Shown: positions 45,402 through 55,428 of the stretch, piece after piece
Numbering within the stretch: position 1 is the stretch's first letter
How the letters are laid out: each line of letters opens with the position of its first letter
Assembly (NCBI RefSeq): GCF_947494555.1
Contig: NZ_CANLVF010000001.1
Location: 1,240,001 to 1,304,000, forward strand
DNA from: an uncultured Roseibium sp.
Lineage (GTDB): Bacteria; Pseudomonadota; Alphaproteobacteria; Rhizobiales; Stappiaceae
DNA: 64,000 nucleotides
Reading direction: 5' to 3'
Made by a program: the position numbers and the translations under genes
The notes under the pieces: generated by a model
Told to the model about the DNA's origin: nothing
Database searches by the model: none
Seen by the model: only the letters and a program-made list of their open reading frames with translations

Positions 45402-46949
45402 ATGAGTAGTGGAGAATATGAGGTAATCGCTACGGTCTCGCCTCGCTCGCTCGGCCCGACTTCTTTATTTGACGCAGAGGAAGCGATCACAAGTGATAAT
45501 GTAAAGCAGTTCAATTCAGACCCCTCCGACACGCGGGACGCGAAACGGGCGCTCGCCCGGGCCGGTTTTCACGTCTTCGAGGATGCCTCGAATGAAACCA
45601 CCATTTCGATCGGCGGAACCGCGAAGCTTTTCAAGGACTTTTTCGGTGCGAAACTGACCAAGCAGAAAGCGGAAATTCGTCCTGCGACAACTGTTGAATT
45701 CATGGCAACGAGCGAAGAGCCGGAAGCGGCTTTGATGAATGCGCCCGATGAGTTCAGTTCGCTGATCGAGGGCGCCGTGGTTGCAAGGCCGCCGACCTAT
45801 TTCGCAACCCATCCGATCCCGCCGCTCGCTCCGGTGCACAAGGATGCCTATCCCTACATGATGGTTCCTGACGGCGTTGCAGTGGTTTTGCGCGCGGCCA
45901 GGGTGCACCGTCTCGGTGTTACGGGCAAAAACATCGTGGTCGGGATGCTCGACACCGGGCACTATCGGCATCCATTCTTCAGTTCACGCGGCTACAGGCT
46001 CCTGTCCACGATCCTGGCACCGGGTGCATCCGACCCCGCCGATGATGCCAATGGGCACGGAACAGGAGAAAGCGCGAATGTTTTTGCCTGTGCGCCCGAT
46101 TGCAAATTGCGCATGACGAAGATGGGCAACGATACGGTTGGGGCGATCAACGCTTCGCTGAATGCCAATCCCAAACCGCACATACTGACCAACAGTTGGG
46201 GCTACAGTGTCGACCAACCGGGCACAACGATCCCCAACTGGCTGAAACCGCTGGAAGCGGCCGTTGCCAATGCGGTTTTGCAGGGTGTTGTTGTCTGCTT
46301 TTCTGCCGGGAACGGTCACTTTGGTTTTCCGGGCAGCCATCCGGATGTGATTTCGGTCGGTGGCGTTCACGTCAATCTGCCGGATGAAAATGACCTTGAA
46401 GCCTCCAGCTACGCTTCAAGTTTCAATTCGACCTGGTATCCAGGGCGGCAGGTTCCTGATCTTTGCGGTTTGACCGGCAAGGGTGTGAACATCAGCGGCA
46501 CCAAAGCGCCCAGTATCATGTTGCCGGTTCAGTCAGGCGCTTCGCTGGATGCAATCGCTCCCTCAACCGGCTCGAACACAGACGGGTGGGGGCTGTTTTC
46601 CGGAACATCTGCAGCCTGCCCGCAGATCGCCGGCATTTGCGCACTGATCCTGGAAAAGGACGGGTCACTGACACCGGCGCAGGTCAAGGACAAGCTGGTA
46701 AAGAGCGCCCGTGACATCAAGAAAGGTACGACGCAGATGGGGCACACAGCTACAAGCGGACCTGACCTTGCCACAGGTGCCGGGCTCGCTGATGCGAAGT
46801 GGGCCTACATCAACACGATGGGCGATGTTGCTGCGACTTTCTTCAACGCGACCAGGGAAAAGCAGCTGGCAATGGTGTCCTCCGGGTCCATGCCGGAATT
46901 TTCCAAGGAATTCATCGATGACATGATTGATACCTTGCGTTCGCGGTAA
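45402..46949 (+). CDS. Subtilisin-like serine peptidase (S8) with sedolisin-like prodomain
   Basis: 515 aa from ATG 45402. Catalytic triad: D184 in VVGMLDTGHY, H219 in ANGHGTGES, S403 in LFSGTSAACPQIAG; ILTNSWGY and FSAGNGHFGFPGSHPDVISVGG fit the oxyanion Asn region. The first 130 residues form an N-terminal prodomain-like region (TSLFDAEEAITSDNVKQF..., DAKRALARAGFHVFED..., FKDFFGAKL) with no signal peptide. The next gene, 84 bp downstream, encodes a homologue of this prodomain alone. Function: an endopeptidase, cytoplasmic or exported by a non-Sec route; the substrate is unknown. Confidence 0.88.
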   Translation: MSSGEYEVIATVSPRSLGPTSLFDAEEAITSDNVKQFNSDPSDTRDAKRALARAGFHVFEDASNETTISIGGTAKLFKDFFGAKLTKQKAEIRPATTVEFMATSEEPEAALMNAPDEFSSLIEGAVVARPPTYFATHPIPPLAPVHKDAYPYMMVPDGVAVVLRAARVHRLGVTGKNIVVGMLDTGHYRHPFFSSRGYRLLSTILAPGASDPADDANGHGTGESANVFACAPDCKLRMTKMGNDTVGAINASLNANPKPHILTNSWGYSVDQPGTTIPNWLKPLEAAVANAVLQGVVVCFSAGNGHFGFPGSHPDVISVGGVHVNLPDENDLEASSYASSFNSTWYPGRQVPDLCGLTGKGVNISGTKAPSIMLPVQSGASLDAIAPSTGSNTDGWGLFSGTSAACPQIAGICALILEKDGSLTPAQVKDKLVKSARDIKKGTTQMGHTATSGPDLATGAGLADAKWAYINTMGDVAATFFNATREKQLAMVSSGSMPEFSKEFIDDMIDTLRSR

Positions 46950-47033
46950 AACTTGGAGAAGTTCGAATGAATGAGGGCATGTGCGCCCGCGCGCATGCCC
47001 GCTCCCTGGAGATCGTCTTGAAGGCAGAGACCA

Positions 47034-47387
47034 ATGACGGACGACAACGTGACCTATGGTGCCCAGGTCGTACTGAAACGGGCGGACGGAACTTCCATAC
47101 TGGACGTACAGGAATCCGTCACCGCCAGCGTGCTCGACAAATACAGGGTGCCGGAAGACACGGTTGCCGCTGCTGCCAGGGCACTTGAAGCGCTTGGATT
47201 TCGTATCTCCGGAAACGATGGGACGACGCTTTCGATTGAAGGCTCCCGCCAGGCATTTATCGATGTTTTCGGCCTGGAAGTGGGGGCGCAAGCCGCTGGC
47301 GTTGCCGCGCACGCAACACAGGTGCCCGATGAGATCAAGCCATATGTTGCCGATGTGATCGTTCCGCCCGGGCCGACCTTTTTCTAG
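47034..47387 (+). CDS. Free-standing prodomain-like protein (possible protease inhibitor or chaperone)
   Basis: 117 aa. Aligns along its whole length with the N-terminal region of the S8 peptidase encoded just upstream: TSILDVQESVT with TSLFDAEEAIT, AARALEALGFRISG with AKRALARAGFHVFE, TTLSIEGSRQAFIDVFGLEV with TTISIGGTAKLFKDFFGAKL, and DEIKPYVADVIVPPGPTFF with DEFSSLIEGAVVARPPTYF. No signal peptide. By analogy with I9-type and sedolisin prodomains it could inhibit or fold the protease. Same strand, 84 bp gap, so probably one operon. The relationship is read from sequence; the function is inferred. Confidence 0.8.
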   Translation: MTDDNVTYGAQVVLKRADGTSILDVQESVTASVLDKYRVPEDTVAAAARALEALGFRISGNDGTTLSIEGSRQAFIDVFGLEVGAQAAGVAAHATQVPDEIKPYVADVIVPPGPTFF

Positions 47388-47404
47388 AAAGGCACAGCCT
47401 CCGG

Positions 47405-47438
47405 GCGCCCCGTCTGCAACGACGGGACGCACATTTTG
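47405..47438 (+). terminator. Possible terminator after the prodomain-like gene
   Basis: CCCGTC (47409-47414) pairs with GACGGG (47421-47426), extended by GCG/CGC across a mismatch, followed by ACATTTTGTT. Moderate stem and short T-tract. It lies between convergent genes. Confidence 0.5.
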
Positions 47439-48656
47439 TTACAGATCCGCCATCGCCTTCGCCAGGTTTTCGTCGATCTTGTCGAGAAAACCGGTCGTCG
47501 TTAGCCAACCCTGATCGGGACCGACCAGAAGCGCGAGATCCTTCGTCATGTAGCCGGACTCCACCGTATTGACGCAGACGCTCTCCAGGGTCTTTGCGAA
47601 CCGTGCGAGCTTGTCGTTGCCATCCAGTTTCGCCCGGTGCGCCAGCCCGCGGGTCCAGGCGTATATGGAAGCAATGGAGTTGGTGGATGTGCTTTCGCCG
47701 TTCTGGTGCTGCCGGTAGTGCCGTGTGACCGTTCCGTGGGCGGCTTCGGCTTCCACCGTCTTGCCGTCCGGTGTCATCAGCACGGACGTCATCAGGCCGA
47801 GCGATCCGAACCCCTGCGCGACGGTATCGGATTGCACGTCGCCGTCATAGTTCTTGCAGGCCCAGACGTAGCCGCCGGACCATTTGAGCGCGGAGGCGAC
47901 CATATCGTCGATCAGACGGTGCTCATACCATATGCCTGCATCAGCGAATTTTTCCTTGAATTCGGCATCGTAGACCTCCTGGAAGATGTCCTTGAAGCGT
48001 CCGTCATAGGCCTTGAGGATCGTATTCTTCGTGGAAAGGTAACAGGGGACTTTTCTTTGGAGCGCGTAGTTCAAGGAGGCGTGCGCGAAGTCGCGAATGG
48101 AATCGTCCAGATTGTACATCGCCATCGCAACGCCGGAGGAGGGCGCGTCAAAAACGTCCCGTTCAATTTCGGTTCCGTCTTCGCCGACAAATTTGATCGT
48201 CAGCTTGCCCTTGCCGGGGAATGTGAAATCGGTTGCCCGGTACTGATCACCGAAGGCATGCCGGCCCACGATAATCGGCTGTGTCCAGCCCGGTACCAGG
48301 CGCGGGACATTCTGCATGATGATCGGTTCGCGAAAGATAACACCACCCAAAATATTGCGGATTGTTCCGTTGGGTGACCGGTACATGCGCTTGAGGCCGA
48401 ATTCCTCAACGCGGGCTTCATCTGGCGTAATGGTGGCGCATTTGATGCCGACGCCGTGCTCTTTGATCGCATTGGCTGCGTCGACCGTGATCTGGTCATC
48501 CGTCTCGTCCCGCTTTTCGATAGACAGATCGTAATAAAGAAGGTCGACGTCGAGGTATGGATGGATCAGCTTGTCCTTGATGAAGGCCCAGATGATGCGC
48601 GTCATCTCATCGCCATCTAGTTCGACGACCGGATTATCGACTTTGATCTTTACCAT
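47439..48656 (-). CDS. icd: NADP-dependent isocitrate dehydrogenase (homodimeric type)
   Basis: 405 aa. TCA-cycle enzyme converting isocitrate to 2-oxoglutarate. Features: [43 protein letters not shown] (substrate-binding Ser and Arg), [21 protein letters not shown], and [38 protein letters not shown]. It belongs to the eukaryotic-like subfamily II. Its presence downstream of recA-alaS is usual in Hyphomicrobiales. A second, monomeric-type enzyme is encoded at the right end of the window. Confidence 0.97.
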   Translation of the reverse strand: MVKIKVDNPVVELDGDEMTRIIWAFIKDKLIHPYLDVDLLYYDLSIEKRDETDDQITVDAANAIKEHGVGIKCATITPDEARVEEFGLKRMYRSPNGTIRNILGGVIFREPIIMQNVPRLVPGWTQPIIVGRHAFGDQYRATDFTFPGKGKLTIKFVGEDGTEIERDVFDAPSSGVAMAMYNLDDSIRDFAHASLNYALQRKVPCYLSTKNTILKAYDGRFKDIFQEVYDAEFKEKFADAGIWYEHRLIDDMVASALKWSGGYVWACKNYDGDVQSDTVAQGFGSLGLMTSVLMTPDGKTVEAEAAHGTVTRHYRQHQNGESTSTNSIASIYAWTRGLAHRAKLDGNDKLARFAKTLESVCVNTVESGYMTKDLALLVGPDQGWLTTTGFLDKIDENLAKAMADL

Positions 48657-49223
48657 GGACGGGTTTACCTCACGAAGTTAGCTGCGGGAACAGGTGAAGG
48701 TCATCTCACGGGACGAGTTGTACCGGAAAACTATTGTGTGCGCTTGTATGCAATAAAATCCATCGAGGCAATACGAAGCTTTTCGGGTTTGCTTTTTGCT
48801 TATGCCGCTGTGCGGAAGCTGTAATCCTGTACAGATCACGCATCCAAGAGACGAAAATCGAACGATTTTCTCACTTTTTTCCGTGCGGTTCCGGCAGACG
48901 TATCAACTAGGCCGCGTCTGCGAACTTGGATATCTAGCCTTATTCATCGGTAAATTTACTGGTGTTTTGGTTCGAAAAGGCATTTGTTTCAAATGCTTTG
49001 ATGTGTAGTGATTAGATTAATATCTGATATTTACTTTTAGTTAACTATAGTAATTTGGCAAAATGGATAGACAAGATTCAAATTTTAAAAAATTATACTT
49101 TGCAATTCTGATTTTTATATACCTTTGATTGGTGGAATATTTTGATTAGGTGACTCAGAGTAGCCGGAGTCCGCCACGTTTCCGTGTTGAGCGCTTCGGG
49201 AGAAACCTGTTTTGAGAGCCTCC
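48657..49223. other. AT-rich intergenic region before the giant M10 gene
   Basis: About 565 bp with no convincing gene. The segment 48990-49140 is strongly AT-rich. It should contain the icd promoter (minus) and the promoter of the large peptidase gene (plus). The peptidase ATG at 49224 has GAGAG 5 nt upstream. Confidence 0.45.
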
Positions 49224-52200
49224 ATGCATCCGGCATTTTCCTTTGGATTGAAAAACGGTCCGACCATCAAAAAAGCGGCATTCGCATCTCCGTTTGCAGC
49301 CAAATTCAAATCAGGCCAGTGGCAATCCGAGCTCTCACAAGGCTTGTCGGTCAGTGAACCAGATGCGGACGATGTCTCTGGTGGTGGTTCCTTCGGTGCG
49401 CGTTGGATGCAGTTTTTGGGAGCAACGCCGTCCTGGAAACCTCTTATGTCCGATGAAGACATTAGCTTCGAAGCCGGTACCGGCGCTCGCGAAAATGGTA
49501 TCGAAGAAACCGAAGCCGTTGAACTGCAAAGTGAGGCGGATGGCGTCAGTCCGATAAAGGCACTTCTGGATTCGCTTTTTGAAAGCAGCGGCGGTGACAA
49601 CGCCGATGCCGGAGTGACCGTTGCCGAAGCGCTGGCTGCAGTTTCATTAGAACCGGCTAATCTGCGAGAGCCCGTACCTCAGGACGAGGAAACGGCAACG
49701 GCGGAAAGCTCGGAAGGCAGTGCCTTCCCGACTTTCGAAGCCTTTGCCCCGGTTATCGGCGAAGACGGTGTCGTTCTGCACGATCAGGCCTGTCCGTGTC
49801 CTGGATGTGGGGCTCGGGAGGAAGACAGCGTCACCCTGAATATGGAGTCCGAGGCCGGAACCAGTTCGTCAGGAACAAGTGGGGCTGCCGCTACGCTTGG
49901 TGACATGGCCGAATATCTCACCAGTGGATACTGGGCGGACAAGGGCCTCAATGTCTCCAATTCGGAAGGAACGCTTTCCCATAACCTCGGCAGTTCCGGA
50001 ACAGACGCAAACAACGGTGTTCTCTATTATAACGTTTCCGGCTTTTCGTCCGACAGCAACGGAATCTCCGAGGAGCGCAAGGTGCTTGTCCGCGAAGCGT
50101 TCAAGCTGTTTGAGGCGACGCTGGGGATCGATTTTGAAGAAACGACGTCAACGAACACGTCGGAAGTCGACTTCTTTTTCAGCGACAACTCTTCGGGTGC
50201 CTGGGCCAATTACAGCTACTACAGCAACGGCACGATTGCAGCCAGCTATGTGAATGTTGCCAGTTCCTGGTCAGGCGGTACATCGACCTACAACGACTAT
50301 ACGCTGCAGACGATCTTCCACGAAATCGGTCACGCCCTCGGCCTGGGTCACCAGGGCAACTACAACGGCTCGGCAACGTTCGGCGTCAGCAACGATTTTG
50401 CGAATGACAGCTGGCAGGCATCGATGATGTCCTACTTCAGCCAGAGCGAGAACACGAATGTCGACGCGTCTGGGGCTTTGTTGCAAACACCCATGTCCGT
50501 CGACTGGATGGCGCTGGACGCGATTTACGGCTCGCAGGGCTACGGTGTTGCGAACGCATTCACCGAGAATACGACCTGGGGCTTCAACACGACGGTCACA
50601 TCAGATGTCAGCGATATCTGGGCACAATGGTCGAGCTATGCCAACAAGACGGCGTCTACAATCGTGGATAGCGGCGGTAACGACACGCTGGACCTGTCCG
50701 GCTACGGCAACAATTCGGTGATCAATCTGGCACCGAGCGATAGCCAGTCCTCAGGACCTTCTGCGTCCAGCATCGGCGGCAGAACCGGCAATCTGACGAT
50801 TGCCGAGGGAACGATCATCGAAAACGCCATAGGGGGATCGGGTTCTGAAACGTTCTATGGCAATAGTGCAAACAACATCCTGACCGGCAATGGCGGCAAC
50901 GATACATTCCACGACAGTGAAGGGTCCGATACCTATCTGGGCGGAGCCGGGACGGATTCGGTCCTCTTTGAGGGCAATTTTGCCGACTACAGCTTTGCCA
51001 TTAGCGGTTCGTTTCTGCAGGTCATAAATGTCGCTGTAGACCTCGTCGAGTTCACAGTTGAAGCGCTCGGATTCTCTGATCAGACAGTCAGCTATCAGGA
51101 GATCGTCGATTCACTCACGGCGATGCCGAACGCTGATCCTGAAGCGGAAAACGATAGTTATTTCGTCGATGAAGACGGTTTGCTAACCGGTCAGAATATT
51201 CTGGCGAACGATACAGATACCGATGGTGACAGTCTGACGGTCGCCTCGGTGAACGGCTCTGCTGCTTCGGTTGGATCCGAAATCGTATTGGAGTCGGGTG
51301 CATTGCTGACGGTCAATGCGAACGGTACGTTCTCCTACGACCAGAACGGTGCCTACGACTATCTCGGCGATGAAGAGAGTGCGGAAGAAACCTTCACCTA
51401 TGTTGCGACGGACAGCGAGGGGAACTCCGAACCGGCAACGGTCACGATCACCATTGAAGGCTCGCACGACAACACCGCCCCGGTCTCTGCAGACGACAGT
51501 TACACCGTCGACGAAGACGGGTTGCTGTCAGGCCAGAACCTCCTCGCCAATGACACGGATGCTGATGGCGACGGTCTGACGGTTGCCTCCGTCAATGGTT
51601 CCGCCGCCTCGGTCGGTTCCCAGATCATGCTGGAGTCCGGTGCATTGCTGACCGTCAACGCGGACGGCACGTTCTCCTACGACCAGAACGGTGCGTACGA
51701 CTATCTCGGCGACGAAGAGAGTGCGGAAGAAACCTTCACCTATGTTGCGACGGACGGCGAGGGGAGTTCCGAACCGGCAACGGTCACGATCACCATCGAA
51801 GGTTCGCATGACAACACGGCGCCGGTGTCCGCCGACGACAGTTACACCGTCGACGAAGACGGGTTGCTGTCAGGCCAGAACCTCCTCGCAAATGACACGG
51901 ATGCCGATGGCGACGCACTAACGGTCGCCTCGGTGAACGGCTCTGCGGCCTCGGTTGGATCGCAGATCGTGCTGGAGTCGGGTGCTCTGCTGACAGTCAA
52001 TGCGGATGGCACGTTCTCTTATGACCAGAACGGTGCCTACGACTATCTCGGCGACGAAGAGAGCGCGGAAGAAACCTTCACCTATGTTGCCACCGACGGA
52101 GAGGGGAACTCGGAACCGGCAACTGTCACGATCAGCATTGAAGGCTCGCACGACAATACCGCACCGGTCTCTGCCGATGACAGTTACACAGTCGATGAAG

Positions 52201-54023
52201 ATGGCATGCTGACAGGCCGGAACCTCCTTGCGAATGACACGGATGCCGATGGCGACGCACTAACGGTCGCCTCGGTGAACGGCTCCGCCGCCTCGGTCGG
52301 GTCGCAGATTGTGCTGGAGTCGGGTGCATTGCTGACGGTCAATGCGAACGGCACGTTCTCCTACGACCAGAACGGTGCCTTCGACTATCTCGGCGACGAA
52401 GAAAGCGCGGAAGAGACCTTCACCTATGTTGCCACCGACGGCGAGGGGAACTCGGAACCGGCAACTGTCACGATCAGCATTGAAGGCTCACACGACAACA
52501 CGGCGCCGGTCTCTGCAGACGACAGTTACACTGTCGACGAAGACGGGTTGCTGACAGGCCTGAACCTTCTGGCCAATGATACGGACGCTGATGGTGATGG
52601 CCTGACAGTAGCCTCCGTCAATGACTCCGTCGCCTCCGTCGGGTCCCAGATTATGCTGGAGTCGGGCGCACTTCTGACAGTCAATGCGGACGGCACGTTC
52701 TCCTACGACCAGAACGGTGCGTTTGAAGCGCTTGAGTCCGGTGAGACAGGAAATGACAGTTTCACCTATCAGGTTTCAGACGGCAAAGGTGGTTTTGACA
52801 CCGCGACCGTCACTCTGACAATCGATGGCGTAAGCGATCCGGTTGACGATCCGCTGCCCGGCCCCGAACCGGTTGTAGAGAAGCCGGTTGTGATCGATTT
52901 CGAAGGCCTTGCGCCGGGCGCTTACGCCGGTAAGACGGGTATATCGCTTGCGGGTGTTGATGTCACGACGAGCGGTCAATTGGCCGGAAGCCTTTCCGGG
53001 GCAACGTCCGGCTTTACGATCAGCGCAGGTGGCGAGGACTTCGATCTGGACAGCCTGCTGCTTCAGTCAGAAACGCGCCGTGCGCGTATCAAGCTTGAAG
53101 CTTTTGACGACGGCGTTCTGGTCGGTTCGATGAAGGTACGCATCAATTCCAAAGGCGCTTTTGAACTTGAACTTGACGATCGTTTCGACGGCGTCGATGA
53201 AATTGTTGTCAGCAGCCGGCGGGACAAGCCGTTCTACGTGGATGACCTCGCCCTTGTGACATACCAGTCAGGGTCGGCAGGCGGAAACGAAGATCCGAAT
53301 GCGGCTGACGATGCCTATGCGACCACCGAAGACGCGACTGTTGGCGGTAATCTTCTGACCAATGACCGGGATCCGGAAGGTGAGGGCGTCTCGCTGCTTT
53401 CACTTGCGGGGCAGAGCGGAGGCGTAGCCGTCCTGGCATCCGGCGCGATCGTCACGTTCGCGAGCGACGGTACGTTCACCTATGATCCGAACGGGGCATT
53501 CAACGGTCTTTTTGACGGCGACACCGCGACAGAGGCCTTTGTCTATGAGGTCTCGGATGGCAATGGCGGCGCCGATACGGCAGAGGTCACCGTCACGATT
53601 GTTGGCGAAGGCACTGCGCCGGTTGAAACGCATATCGGCTTCGAAGATGGATCGCTTTGCGGCTGGTTCGATGAGGAAGATGAATTTGTCTTTGCCGACA
53701 CATACGTAACCGGCCGCAATCGTGGTGTTTCGGAAGGTGAACTTGCCGGCCGGAGCTACGGCGACAGCCTCTCGTTTTCCCGCGCCGATGGTGAAAGTTT
53801 CGACTTTGAAGAGGCCGTCTTTACCGCAATGGGCCGGGGCAAGGTCACGCTGACGGTCGAAGGATATCTGGATGGCGAGCTTGTCGGCAGCGAAGACTTC
53901 AGTGTTCGTGCAAACCGGGAGAAAAAGCTGGCTCTGTCGGATTCGAAATTCGACGAGGTCGATGAAGTCGTCGTCCGATCCAACTACGGGGTAATTCTGG
54001 ATGACATGACCCTGCTCGTCTAG
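49224..54023 (+). CDS. Giant M10 metallopeptidase with tandem VCBS/cadherin-like repeats
   Basis: 1,599 aa from ATG 49224 (a TTG at 49212 is the alternative). Order: acidic N-terminal region with a Cys cluster (CPCPGCG near residue 190); serralysin-like catalytic domain with HEIGHALGLGH (H366, E367, H370, H376) and MSYF Met-turn; one short RTX block (GGSGSETFYGNSANNILTGN); five 114-residue repeats with the VDEDGLLxGQNLLANDTDADGD core; a beta-sandwich-like domain (VIDFEGLAPGAYAGKTG); another, more divergent repeat (TTEDATVGGNLLTNDRDPEG); and a second beta domain. It ends in LDDMTLLV, a likely type I secretion end. No Sec signal. Probably a cell-surface or secreted adhesin-protease. Confidence 0.9.
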   Translation: MHPAFSFGLKNGPTIKKAAFASPFAAKFKSGQWQSELSQGLSVSEPDADDVSGGGSFGARWMQFLGATPSWKPLMSDEDISFEAGTGARENGIEETEAVELQSEADGVSPIKALLDSLFESSGGDNADAGVTVAEALAAVSLEPANLREPVPQDEETATAESSEGSAFPTFEAFAPVIGEDGVVLHDQACPCPGCGAREEDSVTLNMESEAGTSSSGTSGAAATLGDMAEYLTSGYWADKGLNVSNSEGTLSHNLGSSGTDANNGVLYYNVSGFSSDSNGISEERKVLVREAFKLFEATLGIDFEETTSTNTSEVDFFFSDNSSGAWANYSYYSNGTIAASYVNVASSWSGGTSTYNDYTLQTIFHEIGHALGLGHQGNYNGSATFGVSNDFANDSWQASMMSYFSQSENTNVDASGALLQTPMSVDWMALDAIYGSQGYGVANAFTENTTWGFNTTVTSDVSDIWAQWSSYANKTASTIVDSGGNDTLDLSGYGNNSVINLAPSDSQSSGPSASSIGGRTGNLTIAEGTIIENAIGGSGSETFYGNSANNILTGNGGNDTFHDSEGSDTYLGGAGTDSVLFEGNFADYSFAISGSFLQVINVAVDLVEFTVEALGFSDQTVSYQEIVDSLTAMPNADPEAENDSYFVDEDGLLTGQNILANDTDTDGDSLTVASVNGSAASVGSEIVLESGALLTVNANGTFSYDQNGAYDYLGDEESAEETFTYVATDSEGNSEPATVTITIEGSHDNTAPVSADDSYTVDEDGLLSGQNLLANDTDADGDGLTVASVNGSAASVGSQIMLESGALLTVNADGTFSYDQNGAYDYLGDEESAEETFTYVATDGEGSSEPATVTITIEGSHDNTAPVSADDSYTVDEDGLLSGQNLLANDTDADGDALTVASVNGSAASVGSQIVLESGALLTVNADGTFSYDQNGAYDYLGDEESAEETFTYVATDGEGNSEPATVTISIEGSHDNTAPVSADDSYTVDEDGMLTGRNLLANDTDADGDALTVASVNGSAASVGSQIVLESGALLTVNANGTFSYDQNGAFDYLGDEESAEETFTYVATDGEGNSEPATVTISIEGSHDNTAPVSADDSYTVDEDGLLTGLNLLANDTDADGDGLTVASVNDSVASVGSQIMLESGALLTVNADGTFSYDQNGAFEALESGETGNDSFTYQVSDGKGGFDTATVTLTIDGVSDPVDDPLPGPEPVVEKPVVIDFEGLAPGAYAGKTGISLAGVDVTTSGQLAGSLSGATSGFTISAGGEDFDLDSLLLQSETRRARIKLEAFDDGVLVGSMKVRINSKGAFELELDDRFDGVDEIVVSSRRDKPFYVDDLALVTYQSGSAGGNEDPNAADDAYATTEDATVGGNLLTNDRDPEGEGVSLLSLAGQSGGVAVLASGAIVTFASDGTFTYDPNGAFNGLFDGDTATEAFVYEVSDGNGGADTAEVTVTIVGEGTAPVETHIGFEDGSLCGWFDEEDEFVFADTYVTGRNRGVSEGELAGRSYGDSLSFSRADGESFDFEEAVFTAMGRGKVTLTVEGYLDGELVGSEDFSVRANREKKLALSDSKFDEVDEVVVRSNYGVILDDMTLLV
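51153..52830 (+). repeat. Five 342-bp tandem repeats inside the giant M10 gene
   Basis: Units begin at 51153, 51495, 51837, 52179 and 52521, exactly 342 bp (114 codons) apart. The first four are near-identical in protein; the fifth diverges in its second half (ALESGETGNDSFTYQVSDGK). Each unit reads DSYxVDEDGLLxGxNxLANDTDxDGD, then LESGALLTVNAxGTFSYDQNG and ETFTYVATDxEG. Typical of VCBS/cadherin-like extracellular repeats. Unit count may vary by recombination. Confidence 0.93.
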
Positions 54024-54102
54024 GCGTCATTCACATGGTCAGATCAACGCCGGGGCGCATTCATAAAGCTGCGCCCGATAGCCTCCTTCCGACACGGGGC
54101 CG

Positions 54103-54516
54103 TTACGGCCCCTCGCAGGTGATGCCGACAGGTGTTGAAGCGCCGAACTGCAGCAGGCCGATTTGGACGGGCTCTTCATCATCGTTGAAGTGCCGCAACA
54201 CTCTCACCGTCGCAAGAAGCGTGTCGGCCTGATCGTTTATGAGTTGCATGCGAAGGTGTTCATCATCTGCGGAAAACTGAACGATCGTAGCATCTTCGGC
54301 ATTTTCGCGGTCCCGGGTGGAAATGGCTTTCCCGTCAAAATAGATGTCGGCTTCCAGAGGCGCCAGGACCGGACCGGCTCCAAACAGGATCGTAACGTCC
54401 GTATCGGAATCAATGCCGCTGCAGAACATGTTGTGTGTCGCGTTGGCCTGACTTGTCAGGAGCAGAAAAAGAAAAGCGAATGCAAAGTGACTGAATAGAG
54501 CTTTGGGTGAATTCAT
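54103..54516 (-). CDS. Small secreted protein of unknown function
   Basis: 137 aa. Sec signal peptide MNSPKALFSHFAFAFLFLLLTSQANA with cleavage near residue 26. Mature part acidic, with two cysteines (CSGIDSDTDVTILF and GITCEGP) that could form a disulfide, and DIYFDGKAISTRD, LLATVRVLRHFNDDEEPVQIGLLQF. No family recognised. Located between the giant peptidase and a LysE-type gene. Confidence 0.72.
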   Translation of the reverse strand: MNSPKALFSHFAFAFLFLLLTSQANATHNMFCSGIDSDTDVTILFGAGPVLAPLEADIYFDGKAISTRDRENAEDATIVQFSADDEHLRMQLINDQADTLLATVRVLRHFNDDEEPVQIGLLQFGASTPVGITCEGP

Positions 54517-54713
54517 TGCGGCCTCTTGTCGGTTGGCTTCTCCGAAGATAAGCGCTTCCGGCGGATGTTGCCAGCGATGGCGTCGATACCATTGTGATTG
54601 GAGTGGCAGAGCCTGGCTGTTTTGGAGATTGGTCCGGAAGAGGTCGTTTTTGTGAGCGGTTGGCGAGAAAACGCAGGCCGCTCAAAGCAATCAGTCTCGC
54701 TCCGACTGCAGCA

Positions 54714-55331
54714 TTAAGCACCAAGACCGGTGACCACCAAAGCAGCACCGAAACCGACCAGTATGGTCCCGAATACGCGATCGATCAGATGGCGAGCCGC
54801 TTCAAAGATGCGTTGCATTGTCTTCGCCGAAAAGAAGACTGCGACAAGTGAAAACCAGATCCCGTGTGTCAGCGATATGAACAGCCCATATGCAATCTGA
54901 ATTGCGAGTGGCGTTGCCGGACTGACCACTTGCAGAAAGAGACTGATGATGAATACGGATGTCTTGGGGTTCAAGGCGTTGGTCAGGAAACCCATTCGCA
55001 GGGCTTCCATGGCAGACATGCCGCGCTCCGATTGTCCGCTGTCCGCGCGTTTGCCACGAGACAGGATCAGCGTCAGTCCCAGCCAGACGAGATAAAGCGC
55101 TCCTGCAAATCTGAGGACCTCCAAAAGCACCGGCGACTGCCGGATGAGTATTCCAACCCCCAAAAGCGTGTATCCAACGTGGACGAACACGCCGAGTGCG
55201 ATGCCGATGGCCGTCAGCACTCCGGTCTGCCGTTTCGTCAAAAGGCTGTTTCGGCTGACAATTGCGAAATCCGGCCCCGGGCTGATGACGGCAAAAATCG
55301 TAATCGTGACGACAGCGAGCAGCTCGGTCAT
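54714..55331 (-). CDS. LysE/RhtB-family exporter
   Basis: 205 aa from ATG 55331 (GGAGG ribosome-binding site); the upstream extension to 55373 is not conserved. Six-helix membrane exporter with VITITIFAVISPGPDFAIVSRNSL, GVFVHVGYTLLGVG and FLTNALNPKTSVFIISLFLQVV. Exports amino acids or derivatives. Divergent from a LysR regulator. Confidence 0.92.
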   Translation of the reverse strand: MTELLAVVTITIFAVISPGPDFAIVSRNSLLTKRQTGVLTAIGIALGVFVHVGYTLLGVGILIRQSPVLLEVLRFAGALYLVWLGLTLILSRGKRADSGQSERGMSAMEALRMGFLTNALNPKTSVFIISLFLQVVSPATPLAIQIAYGLFISLTHGIWFSLVAVFFSAKTMQRIFEAARHLIDRVFGTILVGFGAALVVTGLGA

Positions 55332-55428
55332 GGATGCGCCTCCGGTTTCGATCCGAACTGTCAGTAGCGTCAAAATATGGTTTTCACTAACGATGACTTC
55401 TCACTTGATTTGTGATTAAAACTGACAG

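Noticed and set aside
51153-52830. CRISPR array
   Set aside because: The regular spacing comes from 342-bp in-frame protein repeats, far longer than CRISPR repeats and without unique spacers.
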